A program made the position numbers and the translations under genes. DNA of 48,952 nucleotides, taken from NCBI GenBank assembly GCA_051000345.1, contig JBPCOJ010000049.1, forward strand, positions 1-48,952. The letters are read 5' to 3'. The notes under the pieces were generated by a model. The model saw only the letters and a list, made by a program, of their open reading frames with translations. It had not been told where the DNA came from and did no database searches. This stretch comes from JBHENC01 sp051000345. Lineage in GTDB: Bacteria; Acidobacteriota; Blastocatellia; Pyrinomonadales; Pyrinomonadaceae. Shown here piece after piece: positions 17,016-25,687 of this stretch (positions within the stretch are counted from its first letter, which is position 1; every line of letters starts with the position of its first letter).

Positions 17016-18725
17016 GTGGAACGAGAAACTCTGGAAATGGATGTGGTGTTCGTCGGCGCGGGGCCTGCTAATTTGAGCGGCGCGCTGCATCTCGCGCGGC
17101 TCATCAAAGAGCACAATGAAGCCGTCGCAAGCGGCATACGAACGGGCGAAGCGCTCGGCGACATAGAAATCGGCGTCATCGAAAAAGGCGCATACGTCGG
17201 TGCGCACATGCTCTCCGGCGCAGTGATGGACCCGCGTGCCTTGCGCGAACTTATGCCGGACTTTTTGGAGCAGGGCGCGCCGCTCGAATCGCCCGTCACA
17301 GAAGACTCGTTTCTGTATCTCACAAAGACACGCGCGATTCGCTCGCCCGTCACGCCGCCGCCCTTGCGCAATCACGATTACTATATCGTTTCGCTCAACA
17401 AACTGGTGTCATGGCTCGGCGAGAAATGCGAGGAAGCGGGCGTTAATATTTTCCCCGAGTTCCCCGGCGCAGACCTTTTGTACGACGAGCGCGATGCTGT
17501 GATAGGCGTGCGCACGGGCGACAAAGGTATCAACAAGGAAGGCAAGCCGAAAGCGAATTACGAACCCGGCGTTGATTTGCGCGCGAAAGTGACGGTGCTC
17601 GGCGAAGGGCCGCGCGGCTCGCTCACAAAGCAACTCATCAAGCGACTTAATCTGAACGACGGACGCGAGCCGCAGGTTTATAGTCTCGGCATCAAAGAGC
17701 TTTGGGAATTGCCGGACGACCGTTATCCGGCGGGACGCGTCACGCACACGCTCGGCTTTCCGTCCGACGCGAAGACTTACGGCGGCGGCTGGATTTACGG
17801 AATGCAGAATCGCATTCTCAACATAGGTTATGTGACCGGATTGGATTACGGCGACCCTTTGCTCGATCCGCACGCGGAGTTTCAACGCTACAAGACGCAT
17901 CCGTATATCCAAAAACTTTTGGAAGGCGGCAAGATGATTCGCTACGGCGCAAAGGCGATTGCCGCCGGAGGCATACACGCGATGCCGCAGATTTACTCGG
18001 ATGGCGTGTTGCTCACAGGCGACGCGGCGGGCTTTCTCAATTCGCAGCGCCTAAAGGGAATCCACACGGCGATCAAAAGCGGAATGCTCGCGGCTGAAAC
18101 GATCTTCGCGGCGCTCGTCGCCAACGATTTTTCCGCCAAACAGCTTTCGCATTATGAGCGAAGCGTGAAGAGCAGTTGGGTAATGAAGGAATTGCACGCC
18201 GTCAGAAATTTTCACGCGGGCTTTCGACACGGGCGCTGGCTCGGCATGGTCAATGCGGGATTACAATTTGTGACCGGCGGTAAATCGTGGGGACTCTTTG
18301 ATCGCGCGAGCACCGAGCCGGGACACACTGCCTTGCGTAAACTTTCAGACTACGGCTATGCGGGCGACGACAGCGCGCAGCGTTACGATGATTTGAAGTT
18401 CGACGGCAAAACGACTTTCAATAAAGTCACGGACGTATATCACGCTGCCGTCGGCCACGACGAAGACCAGCCAGCGCATTTGCATGTGCTCGACACAAAC
18501 ATTTGCGCGACGCGATGCGCGGAAGAATACGGCAATCCGTGCCAGCGTTTTTGCCCTGCTTCGGTTTACGAGATGGTTAATGATGAAGCGACGGGAAAGC
18601 GCCGCCTGCAAATCAATTTCTCAAACTGCGTGCATTGCAAAACGTGCGACATCATGGACCCGTATCAGATAATCAACTGGGTGACGCCGGAAGGCGGCGG
18701 CGGGCCTGATTACAAAAATATGTAA
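17016..18725 (+). CDS. Electron transfer flavoprotein-ubiquinone oxidoreductase
   Basis: 569 aa from a GTG at 17016, about 10 nt behind an AAGGGAG ribosome-binding site; an ATG at 17037 would also keep the FAD motif. The N-terminus has the dinucleotide motif VFVGAGPANLSGALHLA. The middle contains GEGPRGSLTKQL, GGGWIYGM and LLTGDAAGFLNSQRLKGIHTA. The C-terminus holds the 4Fe-4S ligands, a Cys in GNPCQRFCPASVYE and CVHCKTCDIMDP. The enzyme passes electrons from ETF, reduced by acyl-CoA and amino-acid dehydrogenases, to the quinone pool at the membrane. No etfAB genes are in the window. It is single, divergent from the DUF255 gene across a 242-bp gap with no clear site. Confidence 0.96.
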   Translation: MERETLEMDVVFVGAGPANLSGALHLARLIKEHNEAVASGIRTGEALGDIEIGVIEKGAYVGAHMLSGAVMDPRALRELMPDFLEQGAPLESPVTEDSFLYLTKTRAIRSPVTPPPLRNHDYYIVSLNKLVSWLGEKCEEAGVNIFPEFPGADLLYDERDAVIGVRTGDKGINKEGKPKANYEPGVDLRAKVTVLGEGPRGSLTKQLIKRLNLNDGREPQVYSLGIKELWELPDDRYPAGRVTHTLGFPSDAKTYGGGWIYGMQNRILNIGYVTGLDYGDPLLDPHAEFQRYKTHPYIQKLLEGGKMIRYGAKAIAAGGIHAMPQIYSDGVLLTGDAAGFLNSQRLKGIHTAIKSGMLAAETIFAALVANDFSAKQLSHYERSVKSSWVMKELHAVRNFHAGFRHGRWLGMVNAGLQFVTGGKSWGLFDRASTEPGHTALRKLSDYGYAGDDSAQRYDDLKFDGKTTFNKVTDVYHAAVGHDEDQPAHLHVLDTNICATRCAEEYGNPCQRFCPASVYEMVNDEATGKRRLQINFSNCVHCKTCDIMDPYQIINWVTPEGGGGPDYKNM

Positions 18726-18877
18726 ACGGTCAATTGACGCGCGAAGCCGAACGCGCCTATCGGGTATGGCGCGCCGACTCATCTTTTGTCACAGGTGAAA
18801 AGTGAGAGGCTATTTATTCCATCAAGCGTGCTGCGCGTGAGCTATCTCGAACAGCAGATGAACGACAGCGCGCTCGT

Positions 18878-19108
18878 TTAATCTTCGTCTTTGTCGATTG
18901 TGAATCTGACTTTGCCGCGTTCGACTTCTTCGATTGCGATGCGCGTCGGCTTATGTTTTTGCATGTCCATTTCGACGCGCGGGGTTGCGCCGCGCTGGAG
19001 CTGCTTGCTTCTGCGCGCCGCGACGATAATCATGCGATATTTAGAGTCCATTGCCACTTGTTCGACTTCGCCCGGTGTTTCGATTACTGCTTCTGTTGCT
19101 TTTGCCAT
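18878..19108 (-). CDS. rpoZ: RNA polymerase omega subunit
   Basis: 76 aa from the ATG at 19108; a TTG at 19120 would add four residues. A GAGGA ribosome-binding site (about 19121-19126) fits the ATG slightly better. The core DSKYRMIIVAARRSKQLQ is diagnostic of omega, followed by HKPTRIAIEEVERGKVRF. Omega helps fold and assemble beta-prime into RNA polymerase. It is the last gene of the yicC-gmk-rpoZ group, an order conserved in many bacteria. Confidence 0.93.
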   Translation of the reverse strand: MAKATEAVIETPGEVEQVAMDSKYRMIIVAARRSKQLQRGATPRVEMDMQKHKPTRIAIEEVERGKVRFTIDKDED

Positions 19109-19167
19109 CGTATTTTTCAATCCTCGATCACTGTTTAATATAAATATCGATTCGCCCGCCGAATCCT

Positions 19168-19860
19168 TTATCTATCGGCTTCGCTCGCCGGACTCTGCGG
19201 AAATGTGTCTATGATGCGTTGCGCGACCGATTCCTGACGCGTGCGGCGCGCCCGTTCAGCATAGACAATCGATGCTAATTGCGCGGCGGCCGTGTCCGCT
19301 TCGTCGTTGACGATTACATAATCGAATTCGGTGTAATGCAAGACTTCCGCGCGCGCATTGCGCAATCTGAGCGCGAGATCGTCCGGCCTTTCGGAGCCGC
19401 GTGCAGTCAGGCGCTCACGCAAAACCTCATAGGTCGGCGGCAAAATAAAAACGCTCAACGCCTCCGGCACAAGCTGGCGCACGCTTTTTGCTCCCTGCAC
19501 GTCTATCTCCAAAATGATGTCGCGGCCTTCGGTTAATTCGTGCTCGATTTGTTCGTGCGCCGTGCCGTAAAAATTGCCGTGAACGCGCGCCCATTCAAGA
19601 AATCGTTGGGCGGCGATTCCTTTTTCAAATTCTTCGAGTGAAATGAAAAAATAATCGACACCATTTGTTTCACCCGTGCGCGGCGCGCGCGTGGTGAATG
19701 AAACAGAATAGCCGAGATTGGGAACTTCCTTCAACACGCGGCGAATCAATGTGCCTTTGCCGCCGCCGGACGGCGAGCTGACGACGATCAGCATTCCGCG
19801 CGAAGCGTTGGATGCCGTCTGCGCGTTTGGCGTAGACATTTCTTTTCTCTCACTCGACAT
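19168..19860 (-). CDS. gmk: Guanylate kinase
   Basis: 230 aa, slightly longer than usual because of about 20 extra N-terminal residues; an ATG at residue 8 is an alternative start. The P-loop is SPSGGGKGT where most homologues have GPSGAGKST. SFTTRAPRTGETNGVDYFF is the GMP-binding segment, and ILEIDVQGAKSVRQ and FILPPTYEVLRERLTARG follow. It phosphorylates GMP to GDP, downstream of guaA (47081-48637). The start overlaps the end of yicC by 11 bp, so the two are translationally coupled. Confidence 0.96.
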   Translation of the reverse strand: MSSERKEMSTPNAQTASNASRGMLIVVSSPSGGGKGTLIRRVLKEVPNLGYSVSFTTRAPRTGETNGVDYFFISLEEFEKGIAAQRFLEWARVHGNFYGTAHEQIEHELTEGRDIILEIDVQGAKSVRQLVPEALSVFILPPTYEVLRERLTARGSERPDDLALRLRNARAEVLHYTEFDYVIVNDEADTAAAQLASIVYAERARRTRQESVAQRIIDTFPQSPASEADR

Positions 19861-20731
19861 TCTGAACTTGCTCGCGCAGTTTCTCGACTTCGGCTTTGAT
19901 GGCGAGCGCCGCGTCTTTGATTTGCAGATCGGTTGATTTGGAAAGCACTGTGTTGGCCTCGCGGTTCAATTCCTGCAACAGAAAATCGAGCCGCTTGCCT
20001 GCTTCACCATTCGCTTCGAGCGTTTCACGAAATTGCGCAAGATGGCTTTTCAATCGCGTTATTTCTTCCGATACATCGCTGCGATCCGCGAGATACGCGA
20101 CTTCCTGCGCGAGTCTTCCGGCATCTATTTCGATTGCTTGAAGGCCATCGCGCGCGAGCATATCTGCGATCTTTTTTTGCAGCCGCGCGCGGTAAGCATC
20201 CACCAAATCGCTTGCGCCCGCTTCGATCAATGGAACATAACGCATGATTTCATCGAGCCGCCCGTGCATTTCTTTGGCGAGCGCGTCGCCTTCACGCGTG
20301 CGCATTTGTTCCAATTCATCGAGCGCTTCGTCGGTGGCCTGCGCGATGCCTTCAGTCATTCTCTCGTCGATGCCGTCGCGCGTCGGCTGCATTGCGCCGG
20401 GAATGCGCGCCAGCACGTTGATGTCCGGCTCGCCTGCGACGTTGAACTCTTGCTGGATTGCGCGAAGCGCGTGAATGAATCCGGCAATCAACGGGCGATT
20501 GATTTCGTAAGCGACTTCGCCCGTCCGTTCGAGCGTTAAATTGACATCGACGCGCCCGCGCGACAAACGCGAAGAAATGCGCCGCTTGATTTCATTTTCA
20601 AGCGAAGCGAGTTCCGATCCCGCGCGCAAATGCACATCCAGAAAACGGTTGTTGACGGTTTTAATGTCAACGCCGACTGTGAAATTTTCGCCCGCCGCCG
20701 CGCCGCGTCCGAATCCGGTCATTGATTTCAT
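19850..20731 (-). CDS. yicC: YicC-family endoribonuclease
   Basis: 293 aa, the normal family length. It starts with the signature MKSMTGFGRG and has VDIKTVNNRFLDVHLR in the N-terminal domain; the C-terminal DUF1732 part has DVSEEITRLKSHLAQFRE, GKRLDFLLQELNREANT and STDLQIKDAALAIKAEVEKLREQVQN. YicC proteins are cytosolic endoribonucleases linked to small-RNA decay and stationary-phase survival in enterobacteria. It overlaps gmk and lies 68 bp behind the ABC exporter on the same strand. Confidence 0.95.
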   Translation of the reverse strand: MKSMTGFGRGAAAGENFTVGVDIKTVNNRFLDVHLRAGSELASLENEIKRRISSRLSRGRVDVNLTLERTGEVAYEINRPLIAGFIHALRAIQQEFNVAGEPDINVLARIPGAMQPTRDGIDERMTEGIAQATDEALDELEQMRTREGDALAKEMHGRLDEIMRYVPLIEAGASDLVDAYRARLQKKIADMLARDGLQAIEIDAGRLAQEVAYLADRSDVSEEITRLKSHLAQFRETLEANGEAGKRLDFLLQELNREANTVLSKSTDLQIKDAALAIKAEVEKLREQVQNVE

Positions 20732-20799
20732 AAGATGCTGAATCGGTAAATCGTAAATGGTCGTCAGAGAAAAGCTGTTCAGGCTTTTTCCACTGATTA

Positions 20800-22614
20800 C
20801 TAACTACTTACCAACACGTCCTCCTCTTCCTCATCGGCGAATTGCAGTTCGTACAATCGTTTGTATTGTCCGCGACTTTGCGCCAGAAGCTCCGCGTGCG
20901 TGCCTGTTTCAATGATGCGCCCGCGTTCCATGACGACGATTTTGTTGGCGCGGCGGACAGTCGAGAGCCTGTGCGCGATAACAACCGTTGTGCGATTGCG
21001 CGTCAGATTAGCGAGCGCGCGCTGCACAAGGCGTTCGGATTCGGCGTCGAGCGCGGACGTGGCTTCATCTAAAATAAGCACGGGCGCATCTGCGAGAACG
21101 GCGCGTGCGATGGCTAAACGCTGGCGTTGGCCGCCGGATAAAAAGATGCCGCGCTCGCCGACAATGGTATCGTAGCCGTTCGGCAACTCAACTATGAACT
21201 CATGCGCGAAGGCGACACGCGCGGCTTCTTCGATTTCCGAATTAGTTGCATCGGGACGCGCGTAGGCGATGTTGTGGCGCACCGTGTCGTTAAAGAGCAC
21301 TGTCTCCTGCGTGACGATGGCGATCTGTCGGCGCAAACTGCTCACGCTCGCGTCGCGCAAATCCATGCCATCCCACAATACTGCGCCTTCTGTCGGATCG
21401 TGAAAGCGCGGCAGCAATTTCGTCAAAGTCGATTTGCCGCCGCCGGATTCGCCGACGAGCGCGACCAACGTGTTGGCCTGAATACGCAAATCTATTTGCC
21501 GCAGCACGCCTTTGGATTCGTTCGCGTAATTGAATGAAACATCGCGCAATTCGATTTCGCGGCGCAAGGCGGGAAGGTCAACAGCGTCCGGCTTTTCGGG
21601 AATCTCATCATGCTCGTCCATGACTTCCCAGACGTGGCGCGCGGCGGCAAGCGCTTGCTCCATATTGTTTTGCAGGCGCGAAAGTTTACGCATTGGGTCA
21701 TAGCTGCGAAAAAGGAAAATGATAAAGGTGAAAAATTGCGCGGCATTCATGTGCCCCAAAGCTATTTCGCGCTTGCCGAAGTAAAGCAGCACGACGATTG
21801 CGACGACGGCGATCATCTCTATCGTCGGCGGCGCGATGCCAGAAATTTTGGCCGAGCGCAGATTGGCGCGCACAATGTCGCCCGCGACTTGCGTGAAACG
21901 TTGCTGTTCGCGTGCTTCGGCGCGGTAAGCTTTGACAATTGTTTGATTGGCGAGCGCTTCCTGCGCCGTGTCAGTCAAGCGTTTGTTGCCCTCGAAGGAT
22001 TCGTACGAGAGATTGCGCAGTGCTGTGCCGAAGCGCGCGGTCAGCACGGCGATGACGGGCGCGATGAGTAGCGCGCCGAGCGTCAAACGCCAGTTGTAGT
22101 AAAACGACGCGGAAAGAAAAACAATCAGCGTGAAACTTTCGCGCAGCATATCGCGCAAAGTCGAAGTAACGGCGACTTCGATGGCCGCAGCAGATGAAAC
22201 AAGGCGCGAAACGATGTAGTTTGTGCGGTGGCGCTCGAAGAAGTTAGCGGACTGCGCGAGCACATGATCGTAGAGGTCTTGCCGTAGGCGAAGCACCGCC
22301 GCCTGCCCGATGCGCGCCATCAGGTAAGTCGAAAGATATTCCGCAAAACCTTTGATGGCCGTGAAAGTCAGAAGAAGAATGGCGATGTTGCGCAACGCGC
22401 CGATGCCGGAGGCGGGAATCAATTTTTGCAGATTGAAGAGCGTCGCCGATTGTTGCCCGCCGTTCGAGGCCGCAAATGCTTGATCGAAGATCGGCACGAT
22501 CAGCGCGTTGATGGCACCTTCGAGAAGCGCTACCATCAGCATCGCAATTGTCGCCAGCAAGAACTTTCCGAGATGTGGCCTTAAATATTTTAAGAGTCGG
22601 CGTAGATCGTGCAT
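20800..22614 (-). CDS. MsbA-like ABC exporter (fused permease-ATPase)
   Basis: 604 aa. Residues about 1-330 are a six-helix ABC transmembrane domain; 340-590 are the nucleotide-binding domain with Walker A VGESGGGKST, signature LSGGQRQRLAIARA, Walker B VLILDEATSALD and the H-loop VIAHRLST. The whole chain resembles MsbA or lipid/multidrug homodimeric exporters, so lipid A-core or another lipid is a likely substrate, which is inference. It heads the minus-strand set with yicC-gmk-rpoZ and diverges from the response-regulator gene across 252 bp. Confidence 0.92.
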   Translation of the reverse strand: MHDLRRLLKYLRPHLGKFLLATIAMLMVALLEGAINALIVPIFDQAFAASNGGQQSATLFNLQKLIPASGIGALRNIAILLLTFTAIKGFAEYLSTYLMARIGQAAVLRLRQDLYDHVLAQSANFFERHRTNYIVSRLVSSAAAIEVAVTSTLRDMLRESFTLIVFLSASFYYNWRLTLGALLIAPVIAVLTARFGTALRNLSYESFEGNKRLTDTAQEALANQTIVKAYRAEAREQQRFTQVAGDIVRANLRSAKISGIAPPTIEMIAVVAIVVLLYFGKREIALGHMNAAQFFTFIIFLFRSYDPMRKLSRLQNNMEQALAAARHVWEVMDEHDEIPEKPDAVDLPALRREIELRDVSFNYANESKGVLRQIDLRIQANTLVALVGESGGGKSTLTKLLPRFHDPTEGAVLWDGMDLRDASVSSLRRQIAIVTQETVLFNDTVRHNIAYARPDATNSEIEEAARVAFAHEFIVELPNGYDTIVGERGIFLSGGQRQRLAIARAVLADAPVLILDEATSALDAESERLVQRALANLTRNRTTVVIAHRLSTVRRANKIVVMERGRIIETGTHAELLAQSRGQYKRLYELQFADEEEEDVLVSS

Positions 22615-22772
22615 TAGTCAGGCAGCGCGTTTGCGGAGAATGGAAACATGACGGCAGTCGGTTTTGCCGAATTGATAAACAGAAAATATACTTACCAATG
22701 CCGCGCGGCGTCAAGGCGAAGGCGGCGCGCGAATAATTTAACTGTGTCCGTCGATGGCCGCAAATATTTAGG

Positions 22773-22799
22773 CTGACAGCCGCGCAAGTGCGCTATAAT
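22773..22799 (+). promoter_or_regulatory. Probable sigma-70-type promoter of the OmpR-type regulator
   Basis: CTGACA (22773-22778) and a perfect TATAAT (22794-22799) are separated by 15 bp, somewhat short. The -10 lies 67 bp upstream of the GTG start at 22867. Confidence 0.5.
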
Positions 22800-22866
22800 C
22801 GCGCGCGCCAAACATATCTCTCCGGCCGGGTTAATTGCGATAAAACGAAAGACGAGTGGATAACGC

Positions 22867-23577
22867 GTGAGCCAGAAACTTTTGATTGTGGATGATGATG
22901 TCAGTATGCGCCTGTTGCTGGCGGAATATTTTCGGCGGCTCGGGTTCGAGGTGGAAGAAAAGGAAAACGGCGCGGCGGCGCTCGAATCTGCCGTGTCTGC
23001 GAAGTTCGATTGCTTTATTTTCGACGTGATGATGCCGGGCATGACGGGCTTTGAATTGCTCCAGCGCATGCGCGCCAAAGGCATAAAGACGCCCGCGCTT
23101 TTTTTGACGGCGCAGGATCAGATGGACGATAAGGTGGCGGGCTTTGAAGCGGGCGCAGACGATTATCTGACAAAGCCCTTCAGCCCGCGCGAACTCGAAA
23201 TGCGCGTCAATGCTTTGCTGCGCCGAAGCGGCAGCGGCGGCGGCAATCAAGCCGACGCGGGCGCGGAAAATGAGCGCATAGAGGTCGGCGACATCGTGAT
23301 AGACAAGCGCCGCCACCAAGTTCTGCGTCGCGGCGAAGACGTGAATCTGACGCCGCTCGAATTTCAGATATTGGAATTGCTGGCTTCGGAGCCGGGGCGC
23401 GCGTGGTCTAGAAATTCCTTGCTCGATAAAGTCTGGAGCACTGAATACGAAGGCTACCAGCGCAACATAGACCCGCACATCAATCGTTTGCGAAATAAGC
23501 TCGAAGATGATCCGAAGAATCCGCAGTATGTATTGACGGTGCGCGGCGTCGGATATAAATTAAATGAAACTCTTTGA
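22867..23577 (+). CDS. OmpR/PhoB-family response regulator
   Basis: 236 aa from a GTG at 22867. The receiver domain has the acidic pair in IVDDDVSM, the phosphoacceptor D53 in FDVMMPGMTG, the switch Thr in LFLTAQD and the Lys in DYLTKPFSPREL. A Gly/Ala-rich linker leads to a winged-helix DNA-binding domain (about 140-236) with LTPLEFQILELLASEPGRAWSRNSLLDKVW and HINRLRNKLEDDP...TVRGVGYKL. No histidine kinase is adjacent; the nearest is at 27318, which more likely pairs with the NtrC-type regulator. It may act on the secreted-protein genes that follow. Confidence 0.95.
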   Translation: MSQKLLIVDDDVSMRLLLAEYFRRLGFEVEEKENGAAALESAVSAKFDCFIFDVMMPGMTGFELLQRMRAKGIKTPALFLTAQDQMDDKVAGFEAGADDYLTKPFSPRELEMRVNALLRRSGSGGGNQADAGAENERIEVGDIVIDKRRHQVLRRGEDVNLTPLEFQILELLASEPGRAWSRNSLLDKVWSTEYEGYQRNIDPHINRLRNKLEDDPKNPQYVLTVRGVGYKLNETL

Positions 23578-23631
23578 ATTTTCCCGATTCAAAGCGAAGC
23601 AAAACTAAAATTCACACAGGGCAGAATCAGT

Positions 23632-25284
23632 ATGTCGAACATTCAAAGGCATTTCAGAATCATGTTAAAGCACGCTTTTTTATTTGTACTCTTATTTGTA
23701 CTCGTTGCCACGCTCATCGCCGCGCCGTGTGCCGTCGCCAACGCGCAGAAGCGAAGACAGAAGCAGTCTCCCGTCGCCGCGCAGCAGCAGCAGGCCGCGA
23801 CACGCATACGCTGGAGCGGCGAGCAGGGAGTCACGCGTTACAGATTGCAGCTTGCCACCGACGCCGAATTTACGGACATCGTATTTGATCGCGCCATCGT
23901 TGGCCGCGAATACGTTGTCAGAGACTTGCCGCCGGGAAATTATTTCTGGCGTGTCGCGCCCGCCGCGAGCGAAACAGGACGGTATTCAACGCCCGCTCCC
24001 GTGCAGATAACCAACGCGCCGGGCGTTGAAGTTGCAACCGACACGCGCACTCCGACAATCGAACGCACGCCGACATTTACTCCGCCGACGGAGCGCATTT
24101 TGCAGCCGCCCGCGAATGCCGGTTGGCGCACCGCGACGGGCAATGTCTTGCAGCCGTTCGCCGCGCATTTGCGTGATGCGTCGGGCTATGATCTCGTCGG
24201 CGTCAACTCAGACGGCAACGTCTACGCGCTGAACGGCGCAAACGGCGTCGCCTTGTGGACAACGCGTTTCAGGCCGAGCGCCAGACGCGGTGAAGTGACG
24301 GGCAATAGCGGCGCGGCGGCCTTCGCGCCGGTCATCGTTTCTTCAGCGCAAAAGCCGCTGGCAAATCTAGTCGTCGCTTACGAAGGCGGCGTGCGAAGTC
24401 TTGACGGTGCGACGGGGCGCGAATTGTGGCGCGCTTCCGTTTCAGGACGCGCGGCGAGCGGAACGAGCTTTGACCTAGACGCGGACGGCACGCCGGAAAT
24501 CGCCGTCGTGGATGACATCACTCCTTCGCTCGTGGTGCTCAACGGCGAAACGGGCGGCATTCTTTCGCAAACAAAGTTGGCGGCGAACCCTGTCGGCGCT
24601 CCGGTAGCGCTCCAGACGGGTACGGAGCGCAGTCTCGCTCTCGCGCTCTCGAATGGAGTCGTCGAAGTGCGAAACATAAACGGCAAAAACCTTCGCACAA
24701 TCAAGCTCGATGCGTCGATTACTACCGCGCCGCTCGTCGTGCAAATGACGAACGCTTCAATATTGATGGTCGGCACTGACAAAGGTTTGATTGCGCTTAA
24801 CGGAACTGATTTGCGCCCGCTGTGGCGCGTGGCGACGGATAAGGCAGATGCGCCGCGCGGCACGCTTGCCGCCGCCGATCTGGACGGCGACGCAGTGCCG
24901 GAAGCCTTGATGATTACGCGCAGCAACCGCGTGGTGGTAATTAATGTCAGCACAGGAAAAATAAAGTGGTACGCAGGCGGCGCAACCGACGCAGCCTCTG
25001 CCGCCTTCGCAGACTTGAACGGCGATAACTCTCTGGATGTCATCATCGCCGCCGTGCCGTCGTTCGCCATCGGATTAAGCGGGCGCGACGGAAGCTTGAT
25101 CTGGCGGGCAGATGAAACAGGGCAGGCGCGCCAGCAGGGAAGCAGCGATGCAGGTGCGCCGCGCGTGTTGGTTGCCGCGCCGGTGAATGCAAACTCGTCC
25201 TTCATCGTCGGCAGCGATCCGGCGCATGTCGGCTTGCGCGCCGTCGGCTTGCCGCAGGGTGCTGCCGTCGCCGTAAATCGTTGA
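23632..25284 (+). CDS. Secreted FG-GAP/PQQ-type beta-propeller protein
   Basis: 550 aa. A long signal peptide (hydrophobic core FLFVLLFVLVATLIAA, cleavage near ANAQ) is followed by a Gln-rich stretch and a fibronectin-III-like domain (about 55-125, RIRWSGEQGVTRYRLQLATD...GNYFWRVAP). From about 160 on there are propeller blades with PQQ-like units (NVYALNGANGVALWTTRF, GVRSLDGATGRELWRASV) and calcium-binding FG-GAP-like loops (DLDADGTPEIAVVDD, DLDGDAVPEALMI, DLNGDNSLDVIIA). It is probably periplasmic or cell-surface. An ATG at residue 11 is an alternative start. The ligand is unknown. Confidence 0.82.
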   Translation: MSNIQRHFRIMLKHAFLFVLLFVLVATLIAAPCAVANAQKRRQKQSPVAAQQQQAATRIRWSGEQGVTRYRLQLATDAEFTDIVFDRAIVGREYVVRDLPPGNYFWRVAPAASETGRYSTPAPVQITNAPGVEVATDTRTPTIERTPTFTPPTERILQPPANAGWRTATGNVLQPFAAHLRDASGYDLVGVNSDGNVYALNGANGVALWTTRFRPSARRGEVTGNSGAAAFAPVIVSSAQKPLANLVVAYEGGVRSLDGATGRELWRASVSGRAASGTSFDLDADGTPEIAVVDDITPSLVVLNGETGGILSQTKLAANPVGAPVALQTGTERSLALALSNGVVEVRNINGKNLRTIKLDASITTAPLVVQMTNASILMVGTDKGLIALNGTDLRPLWRVATDKADAPRGTLAAADLDGDAVPEALMITRSNRVVVINVSTGKIKWYAGGATDAASAAFADLNGDNSLDVIIAAVPSFAIGLSGRDGSLIWRADETGQARQQGSSDAGAPRVLVAAPVNANSSFIVGSDPAHVGLRAVGLPQGAAVAVNR

Positions 25285-25321
25285 GTTCTTCGTTAGCGAA
25301 GAAAACAAAACAGAAAACTTT

Positions 25322-25468
25322 ATGCTGTGGATTGTCGCCGGAGCGCTCGTTTTGGTCTGGCTAATCTTGCTGTTAATGGGCAAGAGCGGCCTCGTTCATA
25401 TTTTGCCTATCTCGGCGCTGGCGATTGTCGTGGCGCAAATTGCGGCTAACCGACGCGCCGCGATGTAG
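25322..25468 (+). CDS. 48-residue membrane protein, Lmo0937/DUF5670-like
   Basis: A short frame that begins MLWIVAGALVLVWLILLLMG, has a turn with KSGLVHILPI, then a second hydrophobic stretch and a basic end (ANRRAAM). The two-helix pattern with a central G-x-x-x-H-I-L matches the small Lmo0937 family of membrane proteins of unknown function, common in soil bacteria. No clear ribosome-binding site is seen. It lies 37 bp behind the propeller gene on the same strand, and a hairpin with a T-rich arm follows. Confidence 0.65.
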   Translation: MLWIVAGALVLVWLILLLMGKSGLVHILPISALAIVVAQIAANRRAAM

Positions 25469-25484
25469 AAAGAGTTTACGAAGG

Positions 25485-25523
25485 AAAAGGGCGAGGCTGT
25501 CTTTGAAGCAAAGGCGGCCTTTT
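25485..25523 (+). terminator. Probable terminator behind the 48-aa gene
   Basis: AAAAGG (25485-25490) pairs with CCTTTT (25518-25523); inside, CTTTG and CAAAG form a second stem around AAG. The T-rich 3' arm continues as CGATTTT. This would close the unit starting at 22867. Confidence 0.5.
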
Positions 25524-25687
25524 CGATTTTGAGAGACTTCTTCTAAACATCTAAGCCTTCGATGTTAAAATGCGTGCGGCAACAATGAACAATAATTGTG
25601 CATCCATAAAATACACGTCTACGCTTTTCTTTGAGAGAAGTGCAACTCCCGAAACGTCCATGCCCGAATTGAAAGGACGACTGATTT

